64,000 nucleotides of DNA from Nitrospiraceae bacterium (lineage in GTDB: Bacteria; Nitrospirota; Nitrospiria; Nitrospirales; UBA2166), in the NCBI GenBank assembly GCA_002726235.1, contig PBSN01000008.1:510635-574634 (forward strand), in the 5' to 3' direction. Under the pieces are notes generated by a model. The model ran no database searches. It saw only the letters and a list, made by a program, of their open reading frames with translations, and was not told where the DNA came from. Positions within the stretch are counted from its first letter, which is position 1. Each line of letters opens with the position of its first letter. Positions 50,055 to 59,265 of the stretch are shown piece by piece. Made by a program: the position numbers and the translations under genes.

Positions 50055-51020
50055 ATGATGCGCTCGCAATTCCAATGTTGGTTGAGGATTCTCTGTCTGG
50101 CCTGCCTTGGCTTACTGCCTTCCCAGGCGACGGCCACACTCAGCATAGTCACCTCTCTTCCAGAATACGAAGCTCTTGCGAAAGAGATAGTCGGATGGTG
50201 TTCTCCTCTCTGCGCCGAAAGCGATGAGATCACAATTACCTCCTTGGGAAGAGGGACGGAGGATCTTCACTTTGTCAACCCAAAACCAAGCTACATCCGC
50301 ATACTCAATAACGCGGACGTGTTAATTCAAAACGGTGCAGGGGTGGATGAGGGATGGTTGCCTCCCCTCATCGCGGCATCTAGAAACCCAAAACTCGTAT
50401 TAAGTTTTGATTCCCCAACACGTATCATGGCAGCACAGTTTGTCGATATGCTCCAGCTCCCTTCCACACAAATAGATCGATCGATGGGAGATATTCACCT
50501 ACTCGGACACCCTCATTTCCATTTAAGTCCTACCAACGCAATTTTGATTGCGAAAGGTTTGACCGAAAAATTCTGTTTCCTCCAACCAGATTCGTGTTCG
50601 AGGTTCACACGCAACCTTAACACCTTCGAAAAACGCATTGAGAAAAAACTCCCAATATGGCAGAAACAAATGAAACCCTTGCGTAATGTCAATGTCATCG
50701 AATATCACCAAACATTTGCCTACCTCGCGAAAAGTTTTGGACTTGGACTTGTTGGAGATGAACTTGAACCCAAACCTGGCATCCCTCCTTCTGCCGCGCA
50801 CATCAGAAAACTCATTCCGCGAATGAACGCTATGGACGTTAAACTTCTCCTAATTGAGCCGTTTCATGAACGCAAAACCCCTACATTCATTGCTCAACAA
50901 ACCAAGGCGAAGGTCGTTATCATCCCATCAACGATTGGAGGCGTGCCAGGAACGGACGACTATATCAGCCTGATCGATACAATTGTGTCACGCTTAGTAT
51001 TGGCATATGCCAGCCATTAG
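50055..51020 (+). CDS. Metal ABC transporter substrate-binding protein (ZnuA/TroA-like)
   Basis: IVTSLPEYEALAKEIVG..., GRGTEDLHFVNPKPS, LLGHPHFHLSPTNA, NVIEYHQTFAYLAKSFGL. Lacks an obvious His-rich loop. Confidence 0.9.
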   Translation: MMRSQFQCWLRILCLACLGLLPSQATATLSIVTSLPEYEALAKEIVGWCSPLCAESDEITITSLGRGTEDLHFVNPKPSYIRILNNADVLIQNGAGVDEGWLPPLIAASRNPKLVLSFDSPTRIMAAQFVDMLQLPSTQIDRSMGDIHLLGHPHFHLSPTNAILIAKGLTEKFCFLQPDSCSRFTRNLNTFEKRIEKKLPIWQKQMKPLRNVNVIEYHQTFAYLAKSFGLGLVGDELEPKPGIPPSAAHIRKLIPRMNAMDVKLLLIEPFHERKTPTFIAQQTKAKVVIIPSTIGGVPGTDDYISLIDTIVSRLVLAYASH

Positions 51021-51031
51021 GACTTGTATCT

Positions 51032-51724
51032 GTGAGTCACGAATCAACAGCATTGATCACCCTAGACGGCGTCAGCGTGGGATATCACGGACAACCAATC
51101 CTCACAGACATCACCTTGTCGCTCCATTACGGCCGTTTGGCAGTTTTGTTCGGATCGAATGGCTCAGGAAAGTCAACTATCCTGAAGACTTTGGTTGGCA
51201 TTCTTCCCCTTATCACAGGGAACATTCATTACCATAATAGCGCTGAGAGTTCACGGTTCAATTGTGGGTATGTTCCACAAGGCGAAACACTCGATGCCGC
51301 CTATCCCCTCTCTGCCAAAGACGTTGTGCTCATGGGAATACTCGCATACCGTTCGCCTCTGCAACGTACTCATCGCACCCACCATCTCGCAGCAATTGGG
51401 CACCTTGCTCAAGTCGGATTGATAGAACACAGCGATCGACTATTCGCCACCTTATCGGTAGGGCAAAAACGGCGAGTGTTGATTGCACGTGCATTGGCAA
51501 CTCAACCAAACTGCTTGGTCATGGACGAACCAACGAGTGGTGTTGACCGCGAAAGTGCAAGAACAATATTTAAACTGTTGGAGAATCTGAAACGCATTAG
51601 GAACCTCAGTATCCTTGTCGTCAGCCATAGAGCAGAAGAAATTGTTCATATGGCCGACACCGTAATTAGGATTGAGCAAGGCCGGTTAGTAATTGAATCA
51701 CCGCCAAAACTCGACGAGATATGA
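51032..51724 (+). CDS. Metal ABC transporter ATP-binding protein (ZnuC-like)
   Basis: 230 aa; Walker A FGSNGSGKSTILK, signature LSVGQKRRVLIARAL, Walker B CLVMDEPTSGVD. Confidence 0.93.
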   Translation: MSHESTALITLDGVSVGYHGQPILTDITLSLHYGRLAVLFGSNGSGKSTILKTLVGILPLITGNIHYHNSAESSRFNCGYVPQGETLDAAYPLSAKDVVLMGILAYRSPLQRTHRTHHLAAIGHLAQVGLIEHSDRLFATLSVGQKRRVLIARALATQPNCLVMDEPTSGVDRESARTIFKLLENLKRIRNLSILVVSHRAEEIVHMADTVIRIEQGRLVIESPPKLDEI

Positions 51725-52599
51725 GCACTCTTCTTGAAATGTTCAGTTCAGGCTTCCTTCTGCAAGAAGCGCTCTATGGAAGTCTCTTGCTTGGCATGGT
51801 GTGTCCACTCGCCGGAATATATCTTGTACTGAGGAGAATGGTCTTGTTCGGTATCGCCCTGCCTCAGATATCATCTGCGGGCATTGCGTTTGCGTATCTT
51901 CTTCACACGGTCGGTATTCATATCTTCCCGCATGAGGATCTCGAGCGCACAACGGCAATGATAGGTTCTCTGACATTTACTTTCGTAGCCATTATCGCCT
52001 TAGTATTGGTGGACCAACGAGGATTTACGCTCAATGACGCACACATCGGTTCTGCATATGCCGTGGCTGCGGCATTAAGCATTCTCTTCGTCTCTGCAAA
52101 CCCATTTGGAGAGCGAGAAATCCTTTCGCTGCTGAAAGGCGAGGTTCTCGGAATGCTCCCGAACGACCTCCCACTTCTTATCATAACGGCCTCAGCTGTC
52201 ACTCTCTGCCTCGTGATTTTTCAACGGTTCTTTACGCTGGTGTCGTTTGATCCCGCCATGGCGATGACAATGGGAAAAAATGTGTCAGGCTGGAATCTCT
52301 TTCTCTTCGGACTGATCGGCATACTCGTTGCTCATGGTGTGATATTGGTTGGCCCCTTGATGATCTTTGGATTTCTCGTTCTTCCGGCAGTCGCCGCACA
52401 TCAAGTCGCGATGCTCTATGCGTGGGATATCTCAAAATGCTCACTACTCGCGGCAATATTAGGTGGAATTTCAAGTCTAATTGGCTTTTACCTGTCGCTG
52501 CGCTTTGATCTCCCCTTAGGACCCACCGATGTTACCACCGCATTTATAGTTCTTCTCTGCACGACCCTGTGGACCAAATCCATGCGGGTAAAAACTTAA
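51721..52599 (+). CDS. Metal ABC transporter permease (ZnuB/MntB family)
   Basis: 292 aa; multi-TM, LLGMVCPLAGIYLVLRRMVLFGIALPQISSAGIA, VGPLMIFGFLVLPAVAA; ATGA overlap with the ATPase gene. Confidence 0.93.
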   Translation: MSTLLEMFSSGFLLQEALYGSLLLGMVCPLAGIYLVLRRMVLFGIALPQISSAGIAFAYLLHTVGIHIFPHEDLERTTAMIGSLTFTFVAIIALVLVDQRGFTLNDAHIGSAYAVAAALSILFVSANPFGEREILSLLKGEVLGMLPNDLPLLIITASAVTLCLVIFQRFFTLVSFDPAMAMTMGKNVSGWNLFLFGLIGILVAHGVILVGPLMIFGFLVLPAVAAHQVAMLYAWDISKCSLLAAILGGISSLIGFYLSLRFDLPLGPTDVTTAFIVLLCTTLWTKSMRVKT

Positions 52600-52682
52600 A
52601 TTCACGAATGTTATCAACAGCTTGAGTATGTTACAGTATTTCCATTCACTAGCCTACTGCTCCGCAAAGCGAGGAGAAGCCG

Positions 52683-53903
52683 TTGCCCGCATTCACATAC
52701 CGCGCGACAGATCTCAATGGGGTTGTCACCGAAGGAAAAATGGAAGTCCGTGACGAACAGGCTGTTGTCTCACGGCTTCAAGACGATGGGAAAATCCCGA
52801 TTCGGGTGGTCGAAGAACGCGGTCCAGAACCGTCATCGATTAATATCTCGATTGCCTCACTCTTTTCGCGAGTATCGAAACGCGAAATTTTGACCCTCAC
52901 TCAAGAAATGGCGACACTGCTTGAAGCTGGGTTGCCTCTCGATCGTAGCTTAAGCATTCTATCTGGACTGACACCAAACCAAGCCCTACGAAAGATAATC
53001 GACCAAGTACTCACCGATGTGCAGGGAGGAAACTCCTTAGCCACTGCCCTGTCGAAATACCCACATATTTTCTCACGACTGTACGTGAACCTTGTTCGCG
53101 CCGGTGAAACAGGCGGGGTGCTCAATGCTGTGTTGCGCCGTATCGCAGAGTTCCTCGAACGCGCGCAAGATCTCAAAGATTATCTGAGCTCTGCCATGGC
53201 CTATCCGATCGTATTATTCGTCGCAAGCGGCGCATCCATTGTGCTGCTTCTTGCGTTTGTCGTTCCGCGCTTTGCAACGATTTTCAGCGATGCGGCGGTC
53301 TCTCTCCCACTCCCGTTGCAATTCTTGTTAACCGTGAGCGAGATCTTAAGCACCTACTGGTGGGGGGTTACGATCGTATGCATTAGCCTGATCGTAGCAT
53401 GGCGCCTCTATACCTACACGCCCACCGGCCTCCTCATTTGGGATCAGCTAAAACTCAATCTCCCCTTTCTTGGAGCCGTGCTGCAAAAAGCGGAAGTGGC
53501 GGGATTGGCTCGAACCCTTGGAACACTACTTCACAACGGTGTTCCAATTTTGCAGGCGATGGAAATCGTCAAAGAAACGGTTGACAACCGTGTGTTTTCG
53601 CTGGCCATCGACGAGGCACGGCAAAACTTAAAGAGAGGGGTTGGAATTGGCGATGCACTCAAACAGATTAAAGTCTTTCCCTCTCTCGCAACCCAAATGA
53701 CTATCGTGGGAGATGAAACTGGTCGCCTTGATGCGATGCTACTGACCGTCGCAGACACATACGACCAACAAGTACGAACATCAATTAAACGCTTGACCGC
53801 TCTGTTGGAGCCAATCATGATTCTTGGGATGGCGCTCATCGTCGGCGGCATTGTTATTTCGATGCTTGTCGGCATCTTTAGCATTAACGACCTTCCATTC
53901 TAA
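52683..53903 (+). CDS. gspF: Type II secretion system inner-membrane platform protein GspF
   Basis: 406 aa; PAFTYRATDLNGVVTEGKME, LTQEMATLLEAGLPLDRSLSIL, LYVNLVRAGETGGVL. Confidence 0.95.
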   Translation: MPAFTYRATDLNGVVTEGKMEVRDEQAVVSRLQDDGKIPIRVVEERGPEPSSINISIASLFSRVSKREILTLTQEMATLLEAGLPLDRSLSILSGLTPNQALRKIIDQVLTDVQGGNSLATALSKYPHIFSRLYVNLVRAGETGGVLNAVLRRIAEFLERAQDLKDYLSSAMAYPIVLFVASGASIVLLLAFVVPRFATIFSDAAVSLPLPLQFLLTVSEILSTYWWGVTIVCISLIVAWRLYTYTPTGLLIWDQLKLNLPFLGAVLQKAEVAGLARTLGTLLHNGVPILQAMEIVKETVDNRVFSLAIDEARQNLKRGVGIGDALKQIKVFPSLATQMTIVGDETGRLDAMLLTVADTYDQQVRTSIKRLTALLEPIMILGMALIVGGIVISMLVGIFSINDLPF

Positions 53904-53914
53904 AGGGCAAACAT

Positions 53915-54355
53915 ATGTCAAAACTCAAACGAAATAGACGAGGGTTTACTCTCATCGAACTCTTGGTAGTCATGATTATCATCGGCTTGCTTGCCGCCCT
54001 AGTTGGCCCCAGACTCTTCAGCAAAGTTGGAAGTTCGAAAACCAAAGCAGCACAGGCGCAGATTGAAATGCTGGGAACCGCACTGGACATGTTCCGCCTC
54101 GATGTCGGTCGATACCCGGAGTCCTCCGAAGGATTAGAAGCCCTCCGTGAGGAACCATCGGGGGTTGAAAAATGGGAAGGACCCTACCTTCCCAAGCCTG
54201 TCCCTCTCGACCCGTGGAGCAGGGAATATGAATACTCCTCACCTGGCGAACACGGTGACTACGACCTGAGCTCAACCGGAGCCGATGGAACGCCTGGCGG
54301 TGAAGGCGAAAGCGCCGATATCGTGAATTGGGGTAACGGGACGGGCGATGAGTAA
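53915..54355 (+). CDS. gspG: T2SS major pseudopilin GspG
   Basis: RRGFTLIELLVVMIIIGLLAALVGPRLFSKVGSSKTKAAQAQIE; YPESSEGLEALREEP; DPWSREYEYSSPGEHGDYDLSSTGADG. Confidence 0.96.
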   Translation: MSKLKRNRRGFTLIELLVVMIIIGLLAALVGPRLFSKVGSSKTKAAQAQIEMLGTALDMFRLDVGRYPESSEGLEALREEPSGVEKWEGPYLPKPVPLDPWSREYEYSSPGEHGDYDLSSTGADGTPGGEGESADIVNWGNGTGDE

Positions 54356-54833
54356 GACCCATGACGGGTTTACACTTATCGAGCTGGTTGTCGTTCTTAT
54401 TCTGATCGGTATCTCAGTCGCGCTGGTTGCACCAACCATTGCTCACAGTCTCGGGCAGGCACAGTTTAGAAAAGATATTCGGTCAGTCTCTGCCATGCTC
54501 ACACTCGCGCGAAGCCAAGCAATCACACACAAAATTCCATACGCATTTTCGATCGACATTAATGAACGCATGATCTGGATCAACCCATATCAGCAAGAAC
54601 GTGGGGAACCACCAAAACGCATCACACAATCCCCCCTCTCCCACACTGACACACTGCGAGTGACAGCGCAGACTCGGGAGAATACCAGCGGAACCCACAC
54701 ATTGATGTTCTACCCCAATGGAAGTTCGGGTGGCGGGACCATTCAGATGGCTCGCAGCGGCCAGGAGGAAACGGTCGAGATCAAACTCAATATTGTCACA
54801 GGACTTGCAACTTCAACACGCTCGTTAAATTAG
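54348..54833 (+). CDS. gspH: T2SS minor pseudopilin GspH
   Basis: 161 aa; HDGFTLIELVVVLILIGISVALVAPTI; follows gspG. Confidence 0.88.
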   Translation: MSKTHDGFTLIELVVVLILIGISVALVAPTIAHSLGQAQFRKDIRSVSAMLTLARSQAITHKIPYAFSIDINERMIWINPYQQERGEPPKRITQSPLSHTDTLRVTAQTRENTSGTHTLMFYPNGSSGGGTIQMARSGQEETVEIKLNIVTGLATSTRSLN

Positions 54834-54836
54834 CTG

Positions 54837-55328
54837 ATGAACCGCGTTCGATCCACCCTGGGGTTTACTCTTTTTGAAACTCTTATTGCCGTGATGATTC
54901 TCGCCATCGCGTTCCCCATCCTGTTCCAATTGTTTTCTGGAACGCTTCGCGCGGTTAAAAAATCAAGAGATTACACTCAAGCCACAGCCTTTGCTCAGCA
55001 CAAACTGGAAGAACTTACCATCATGAAATCCCCACCGATGGAATTGGAATCCGGAAAGGGGCCCGAAGGGATTTTTTGGGAGCGGATCGTCGTCCCAGCC
55101 GACCCCATCCCCGAGTTGCCTCCCATCGACGAGGATAGCGGTGGTGAAGCTCCCATCACACCTCCTGCGTCTCTCTACAAAGCCACAGTCTCAGTCAGGT
55201 GGGATGCCGACCCGTCTGCTCCATCAACCAGCTTTCACACACTCGCCGCATTTGCTCCGACATCATCTGCAGAAATTGACCCAGATGATCCAGACCTTGA
55301 GGAATCAAGTGACAACGCTCTCCCCTAA
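54837..55328 (+). CDS. gspI: T2SS minor pseudopilin GspI
   Basis: 163 aa; TLGFTLFETLIAVMILAIAFPILFQLF; acidic C-terminus DPDDPDLEESSDNALP. Confidence 0.85.
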   Translation: MNRVRSTLGFTLFETLIAVMILAIAFPILFQLFSGTLRAVKKSRDYTQATAFAQHKLEELTIMKSPPMELESGKGPEGIFWERIVVPADPIPELPPIDEDSGGEAPITPPASLYKATVSVRWDADPSAPSTSFHTLAAFAPTSSAEIDPDDPDLEESSDNALP

Positions 55329-56100
55329 CCTAACCTGCCGGAGAGGATTTACTCTTCTTGAGCTTCTGATCACCATCACGCTCCTTGGAGTAGTGATGGT
55401 AATCTTGGCTCAAGCCACAACGTTAAGCATTCAGACCTGGGAGAAAGGAACCGCATCACAACTCGCAAATCAGCAGACATCTGTTGTCACCGATATGTTG
55501 TCGCAACAACTCCGCTCCGCTTACCCACTGCAAATTCCTATCACGAAAGAAGATGGAAGCAAGAATCCATCAAAGAAAATCCTTGTCTTTGATGGAGGAC
55601 CAGAATCTGTCGCGTTTGTCACAACCAAACCCCTTGGCAATGAAAGCCAAGCGGGTTTGCATCTTGTTGTGTACTACCTCGAACGTAAAAAAAACGCACC
55701 AACGAGTCACCTTATCGCCGCCTATCGCTCCGTCTATCATAGGCAATTTTATGAGACCCCTTTTACTGACGAGGAAAAAACTCGACTCCTCTCAGAAGTC
55801 ACCACCATGAAAATAGAGTATTACGATGGCGAATCCGGAACGTGGTTTCCTGAGTGGATAATTAAAGATCCAACGCAACCACTTCCACCTGAAGATCCTA
55901 ATGAGCTTCTTGCTCCCTTGCCGAAAACAACACTTCCCTCTGCCGTCAAACTCCATCTGGAACATGGACCACAAAGCTCACCCACCCTCTCTGAACTACT
56001 GATTCCCATCATCGCCCAAGGAAAAGACGATAAGACGGCGGCATCCCAACAGAAAGCCGGCGATGACGATGATGACGATGATGACGATGATGACGATTAA
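55309..56100 (+). CDS. gspJ: T2SS minor pseudopilin GspJ with C-terminal poly-Asp tail
   Basis: RRGFTLLELLITITLLGVVMVILAQAT; GTG start at 55309 fits better than track start 55141; ends AGDDDDDDDDDDDD*. Confidence 0.85.
   Translation: MTTLSPNLTCRRGFTLLELLITITLLGVVMVILAQATTLSIQTWEKGTASQLANQQTSVVTDMLSQQLRSAYPLQIPITKEDGSKNPSKKILVFDGGPESVAFVTTKPLGNESQAGLHLVVYYLERKKNAPTSHLIAAYRSVYHRQFYETPFTDEEKTRLLSEVTTMKIEYYDGESGTWFPEWIIKDPTQPLPPEDPNELLAPLPKTTLPSAVKLHLEHGPQSSPTLSELLIPIIAQGKDDKTAASQQKAGDDDDDDDDDDDD
56062..56097 (+). repeat. 4 x 9-bp tandem repeat (GATGACGAT) encoding Asp12
   Basis: Four exact copies of GATGACGAT immediately before the gspJ stop codon. Confidence 0.9.
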
Positions 56101-56116
56101 GAAGCGTGTGAAGTAG

Positions 56117-57232
56117 ATGAACCTTACTATGGAAGGTCCTTTACAGCATGTGCGACAACAGGAAGGCATGGCCCTCGTGCTCGTCCTATGGATCCTAATG
56201 CTTCTGACCGTGCTCGCATTTGAATTTTCAGTCATGACGCGAACCGAAGCAAAAGTCACCCTCAATCAGCGAGAGTCAACAGAAGCGTACTATCTTGCAC
56301 GAGCCGGAATATATAAGGCCATTGCTGAACTAAGCCAGCCCGTGAGTAGCGAACCGGATGATGACGAGGAAGATCTCACGCCATTTAATCCTCCTCCTGA
56401 CGCTGATCCTCTTGAAGCTCCATGGATGACAGATGGACGCCCCTATCAGGTTACATTGGACAACGGCACTGCTGAGGTTCGAATATATGACGAGGGAGGA
56501 AAGATCAACCTAAATGAAGCGAATGGATCTACGTTACGAGAACTATTGAGCACGCTTCGCCTTGAGCAAAGTATCTCCGGAATCGTGGATCCTATTCTTG
56601 ACTGGCGAGATCCGGACAACAACTATCATCGGAACGGCGCTGAAGATACCTACTACCTATCACTGCCTGAACCTTATCATGCAAAAAACGGTCCCTTTGA
56701 TACCATGGATGAACTGCTCTGGGTCAAAGGCATTACCCCGGATATTTTCTATGGAAAACAACCAGAACCAGGGAGGCTTGGACGCATTGGGCTTATCGAT
56801 GTACTCACCGCCTCCCTTGATGCGAAACCCGCGGTGGTAGGATCATCTACTGATGACGATGAAGAGGAGGAAGAGGAGGAGGAATCAATTCAATTCAAAG
56901 TGAACGTCAATACTGCTCCTCCGGAGGTCCTGATGTCGATCCCAGGCATCTCTGAATCCCACACTCGCCTTATTGTCGCCGAACGGGAATTCTTTACATT
57001 TCTTACCACTGAAGACCTCGATCCATTCGTAGGTGATATCGACGACGCAAGTCCATTTATCAGTTTTCAACCAAGTAATACGTACACCATCGACGCCCGT
57101 GGGAGCATCGCATCAAGTCCAGGTTATCACCACATACGTGCCATCGTCTCCATCTCTCCCAAAGGGCATAGAATCCTCCAATGGAATGATAGTATATACG
57201 CGCAATACCAACAGGCCCCGTATGGAAGCTAA
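56117..57232 (+). CDS. gspK: T2SS minor pseudopilin GspK
   Basis: 371 aa; GMALVLVLWILMLLTVLAFEFSVMTRTEA, DEGGKINLNEANGSTLRELL, NVNTAPPEVLMSIPGIS; internal DDDEEEEEEEE. Confidence 0.93.
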   Translation: MNLTMEGPLQHVRQQEGMALVLVLWILMLLTVLAFEFSVMTRTEAKVTLNQRESTEAYYLARAGIYKAIAELSQPVSSEPDDDEEDLTPFNPPPDADPLEAPWMTDGRPYQVTLDNGTAEVRIYDEGGKINLNEANGSTLRELLSTLRLEQSISGIVDPILDWRDPDNNYHRNGAEDTYYLSLPEPYHAKNGPFDTMDELLWVKGITPDIFYGKQPEPGRLGRIGLIDVLTASLDAKPAVVGSSTDDDEEEEEEEESIQFKVNVNTAPPEVLMSIPGISESHTRLIVAEREFFTFLTTEDLDPFVGDIDDASPFISFQPSNTYTIDARGSIASSPGYHHIRAIVSISPKGHRILQWNDSIYAQYQQAPYGS

Positions 57233-57250
57233 AGAAGGACTCACAATATA

Positions 57251-58654
57251 ATGGCGCGAAGCCTCGCTATTCGACTCACAGACTTTCACGCTGAGTTTCT
57301 CTGCTTGCAGCGTTTAAGAGGCCGCACGAAGGTGACCGGACGACTCACAATTCCCTTGGTATCTCCTGTACAAGAGGATGACAACGAGACCGTTCTTCTC
57401 ACAAAAAGAGTCACAACATTCCTGAAAAACAACAAGATTCGAAATGGGCAAGTCTTCGCCTCAATCCCGCGTGAGGAAGTCGTACTGCGAGAGATTCAAC
57501 TCCCGCTGGCAGTTGAAGAAAACCTCCAACAAGTATTGACCTATGAACTTGACCGCTATACGCCATTTTCAAAGGACGAGGCCCATTTCGCATTTGAAAT
57601 TGTGAATCGCAACTTGGATGCGAATACGTTGACACTCCTGCTCGCAGCCGTTGATAAGGCCCGCCTCCAAGGATACATCAAACGCCTAACACTCCTTGGG
57701 GTCACACCAAGCGCAATCGAAATCACGTCGACGGCCATGCTTAATACTTTACGCCAAATACGCAAGCTCAAGGATACGACACCGTCACTCCCTATGCCTC
57801 TTCTGGCGATGATCGACATTCACGAAACAGGCTACGAGTTAATCATCACGGAAGGCCCGTATCTGCGCTATACGCGATCGATACCGAAAAGCAACAATCT
57901 CATGTTGCATATCGGGGTAGAACTGGACAAAGGCATCGCAGCAATCAAGCGCGAAAAACAAGACGTGCAGGAGGTGATACTCGGATCATCAACCGGCGTA
58001 CAACGTGAGCATCTCACTCCCGACAGTTTGGCAACCCACACAGGGCTGCACGTTGTATCGGCAGAGCCGTTTGCGTCTGAATCAATGGTGTTGATGGGCC
58101 TTGGGTTTCGTGGTCTCCACAACGGTACACCCACCATCAACCTCCTCCCTCAACAGACCCAGCTGCAATCGCCACGACGGCGGTATGCACCCACACTTGC
58201 CCTCATCGCGTTGCTGGGATGCCTGATGATCGGATATATCGCCATCGAAGTCGCCAACAACCGCGCCACGCTCAAAAACATCAATGATCAACTGAGCGCG
58301 CTCTCGCCGCAAATCTCTTCCATGACGGCACTGCAAGATCAATCCACCACGGTCGAACAACGCCTCCAGACGATTGATTCGCTTGCACCAGGTCACCTTG
58401 GTGCCTTGGATGTTCTAAAGGAGTTAACAACTATCGTTCCAGACCAGAGTTGGTTGACAAATCTTACCTATAAAGCCCACAGTGTTACGTTAACTGGAAA
58501 GGCAAAATCGTCACCAGCACACTTAATTTCAGTACTCGAACACTCGGCACTCTTTTACGATGTCAACTTTAGTGAGCCTGTGAGTGGTCAAGAGTTTCGA
58601 ATTCAGGCAAAAGTGCGGACAAACGCCATCGACATCAACACGGATACCCCATGA
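57251..58654 (+). CDS. gspL: T2SS assembly protein GspL (PilM/PilN-like)
   Basis: 467 aa; actin-like N-terminus (VFASIPREEVVLREIQLPLAVEENLQQVLTYELDRYTPF) then a TM and PilN-like region. Confidence 0.85.
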   Translation: MARSLAIRLTDFHAEFLCLQRLRGRTKVTGRLTIPLVSPVQEDDNETVLLTKRVTTFLKNNKIRNGQVFASIPREEVVLREIQLPLAVEENLQQVLTYELDRYTPFSKDEAHFAFEIVNRNLDANTLTLLLAAVDKARLQGYIKRLTLLGVTPSAIEITSTAMLNTLRQIRKLKDTTPSLPMPLLAMIDIHETGYELIITEGPYLRYTRSIPKSNNLMLHIGVELDKGIAAIKREKQDVQEVILGSSTGVQREHLTPDSLATHTGLHVVSAEPFASESMVLMGLGFRGLHNGTPTINLLPQQTQLQSPRRRYAPTLALIALLGCLMIGYIAIEVANNRATLKNINDQLSALSPQISSMTALQDQSTTVEQRLQTIDSLAPGHLGALDVLKELTTIVPDQSWLTNLTYKAHSVTLTGKAKSSPAHLISVLEHSALFYDVNFSEPVSGQEFRIQAKVRTNAIDINTDTP

Positions 58655-59265
58655 CACTGTCCTCACGAGAACGTAATTCTGTCATCATCGGACTAGGTGC
58701 CGTATTGTTGTTTCTTGGTCTCCAGTATCTCGCCTTGCCTCTCATCGACCAGCGCAAAGCCATGAGTAACCAAATCGAAGTCAAAGCCTCGATCCTTCAA
58801 CAATACCAAGCACGGTTGCATATGCTTCCCTCCCTTCAGCAAGAACTGGCGGAACGCCAAGCCCGTCTCGAGGAAACAGAACAGCGTCTGATTAAAGGCT
58901 TAACTCCAGCACTCGGTGCCGCACGTGTTCAGCTCATTCTTGATGACCTCTCCAAGCGACAGAAAGGAATTGCGATCAAAAGCACACGTGTCCTCGATTC
59001 CGAAGCACAGGGCAACTACACGAAAATCGCAATGCGTATCGCGCTAACCGCTCAAACAAAGCTCCTCACAGACTTCCTATACGATATCGAACACCAGCCA
59101 GCTCGCCTGTCGGTCTCCGAGCTGACAATCCGGGTTCCCAATCCAAAGAAACCACGTGACTTGCGCGCAGATATTGTCATTGAAGCATTGATGAGACAAC
59201 CCTCTGAGAAAGACGCGAAACCCGAACAAGATCCCAAGGTACAACCGAGGAGCGCAACTGCATGA
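58651..59265 (+). CDS. gspM: T2SS protein GspM
   Basis: 204 aa; single N-terminal TM plus coiled coil; ATGA overlap with gspL; syntenic position. Confidence 0.82.
   Translation: MTLSSRERNSVIIGLGAVLLFLGLQYLALPLIDQRKAMSNQIEVKASILQQYQARLHMLPSLQQELAERQARLEETEQRLIKGLTPALGAARVQLILDDLSKRQKGIAIKSTRVLDSEAQGNYTKIAMRIALTAQTKLLTDFLYDIEHQPARLSVSELTIRVPNPKKPRDLRADIVIEALMRQPSEKDAKPEQDPKVQPRSATA

Noticed and set aside
55141-55308. Upstream extension of gspJ overlapping gspI
   Set aside because: The prepilin signal RRGFTLLELL needs a short leader; GTG 55309 gives this. The extension is the out-of-frame gspI region.
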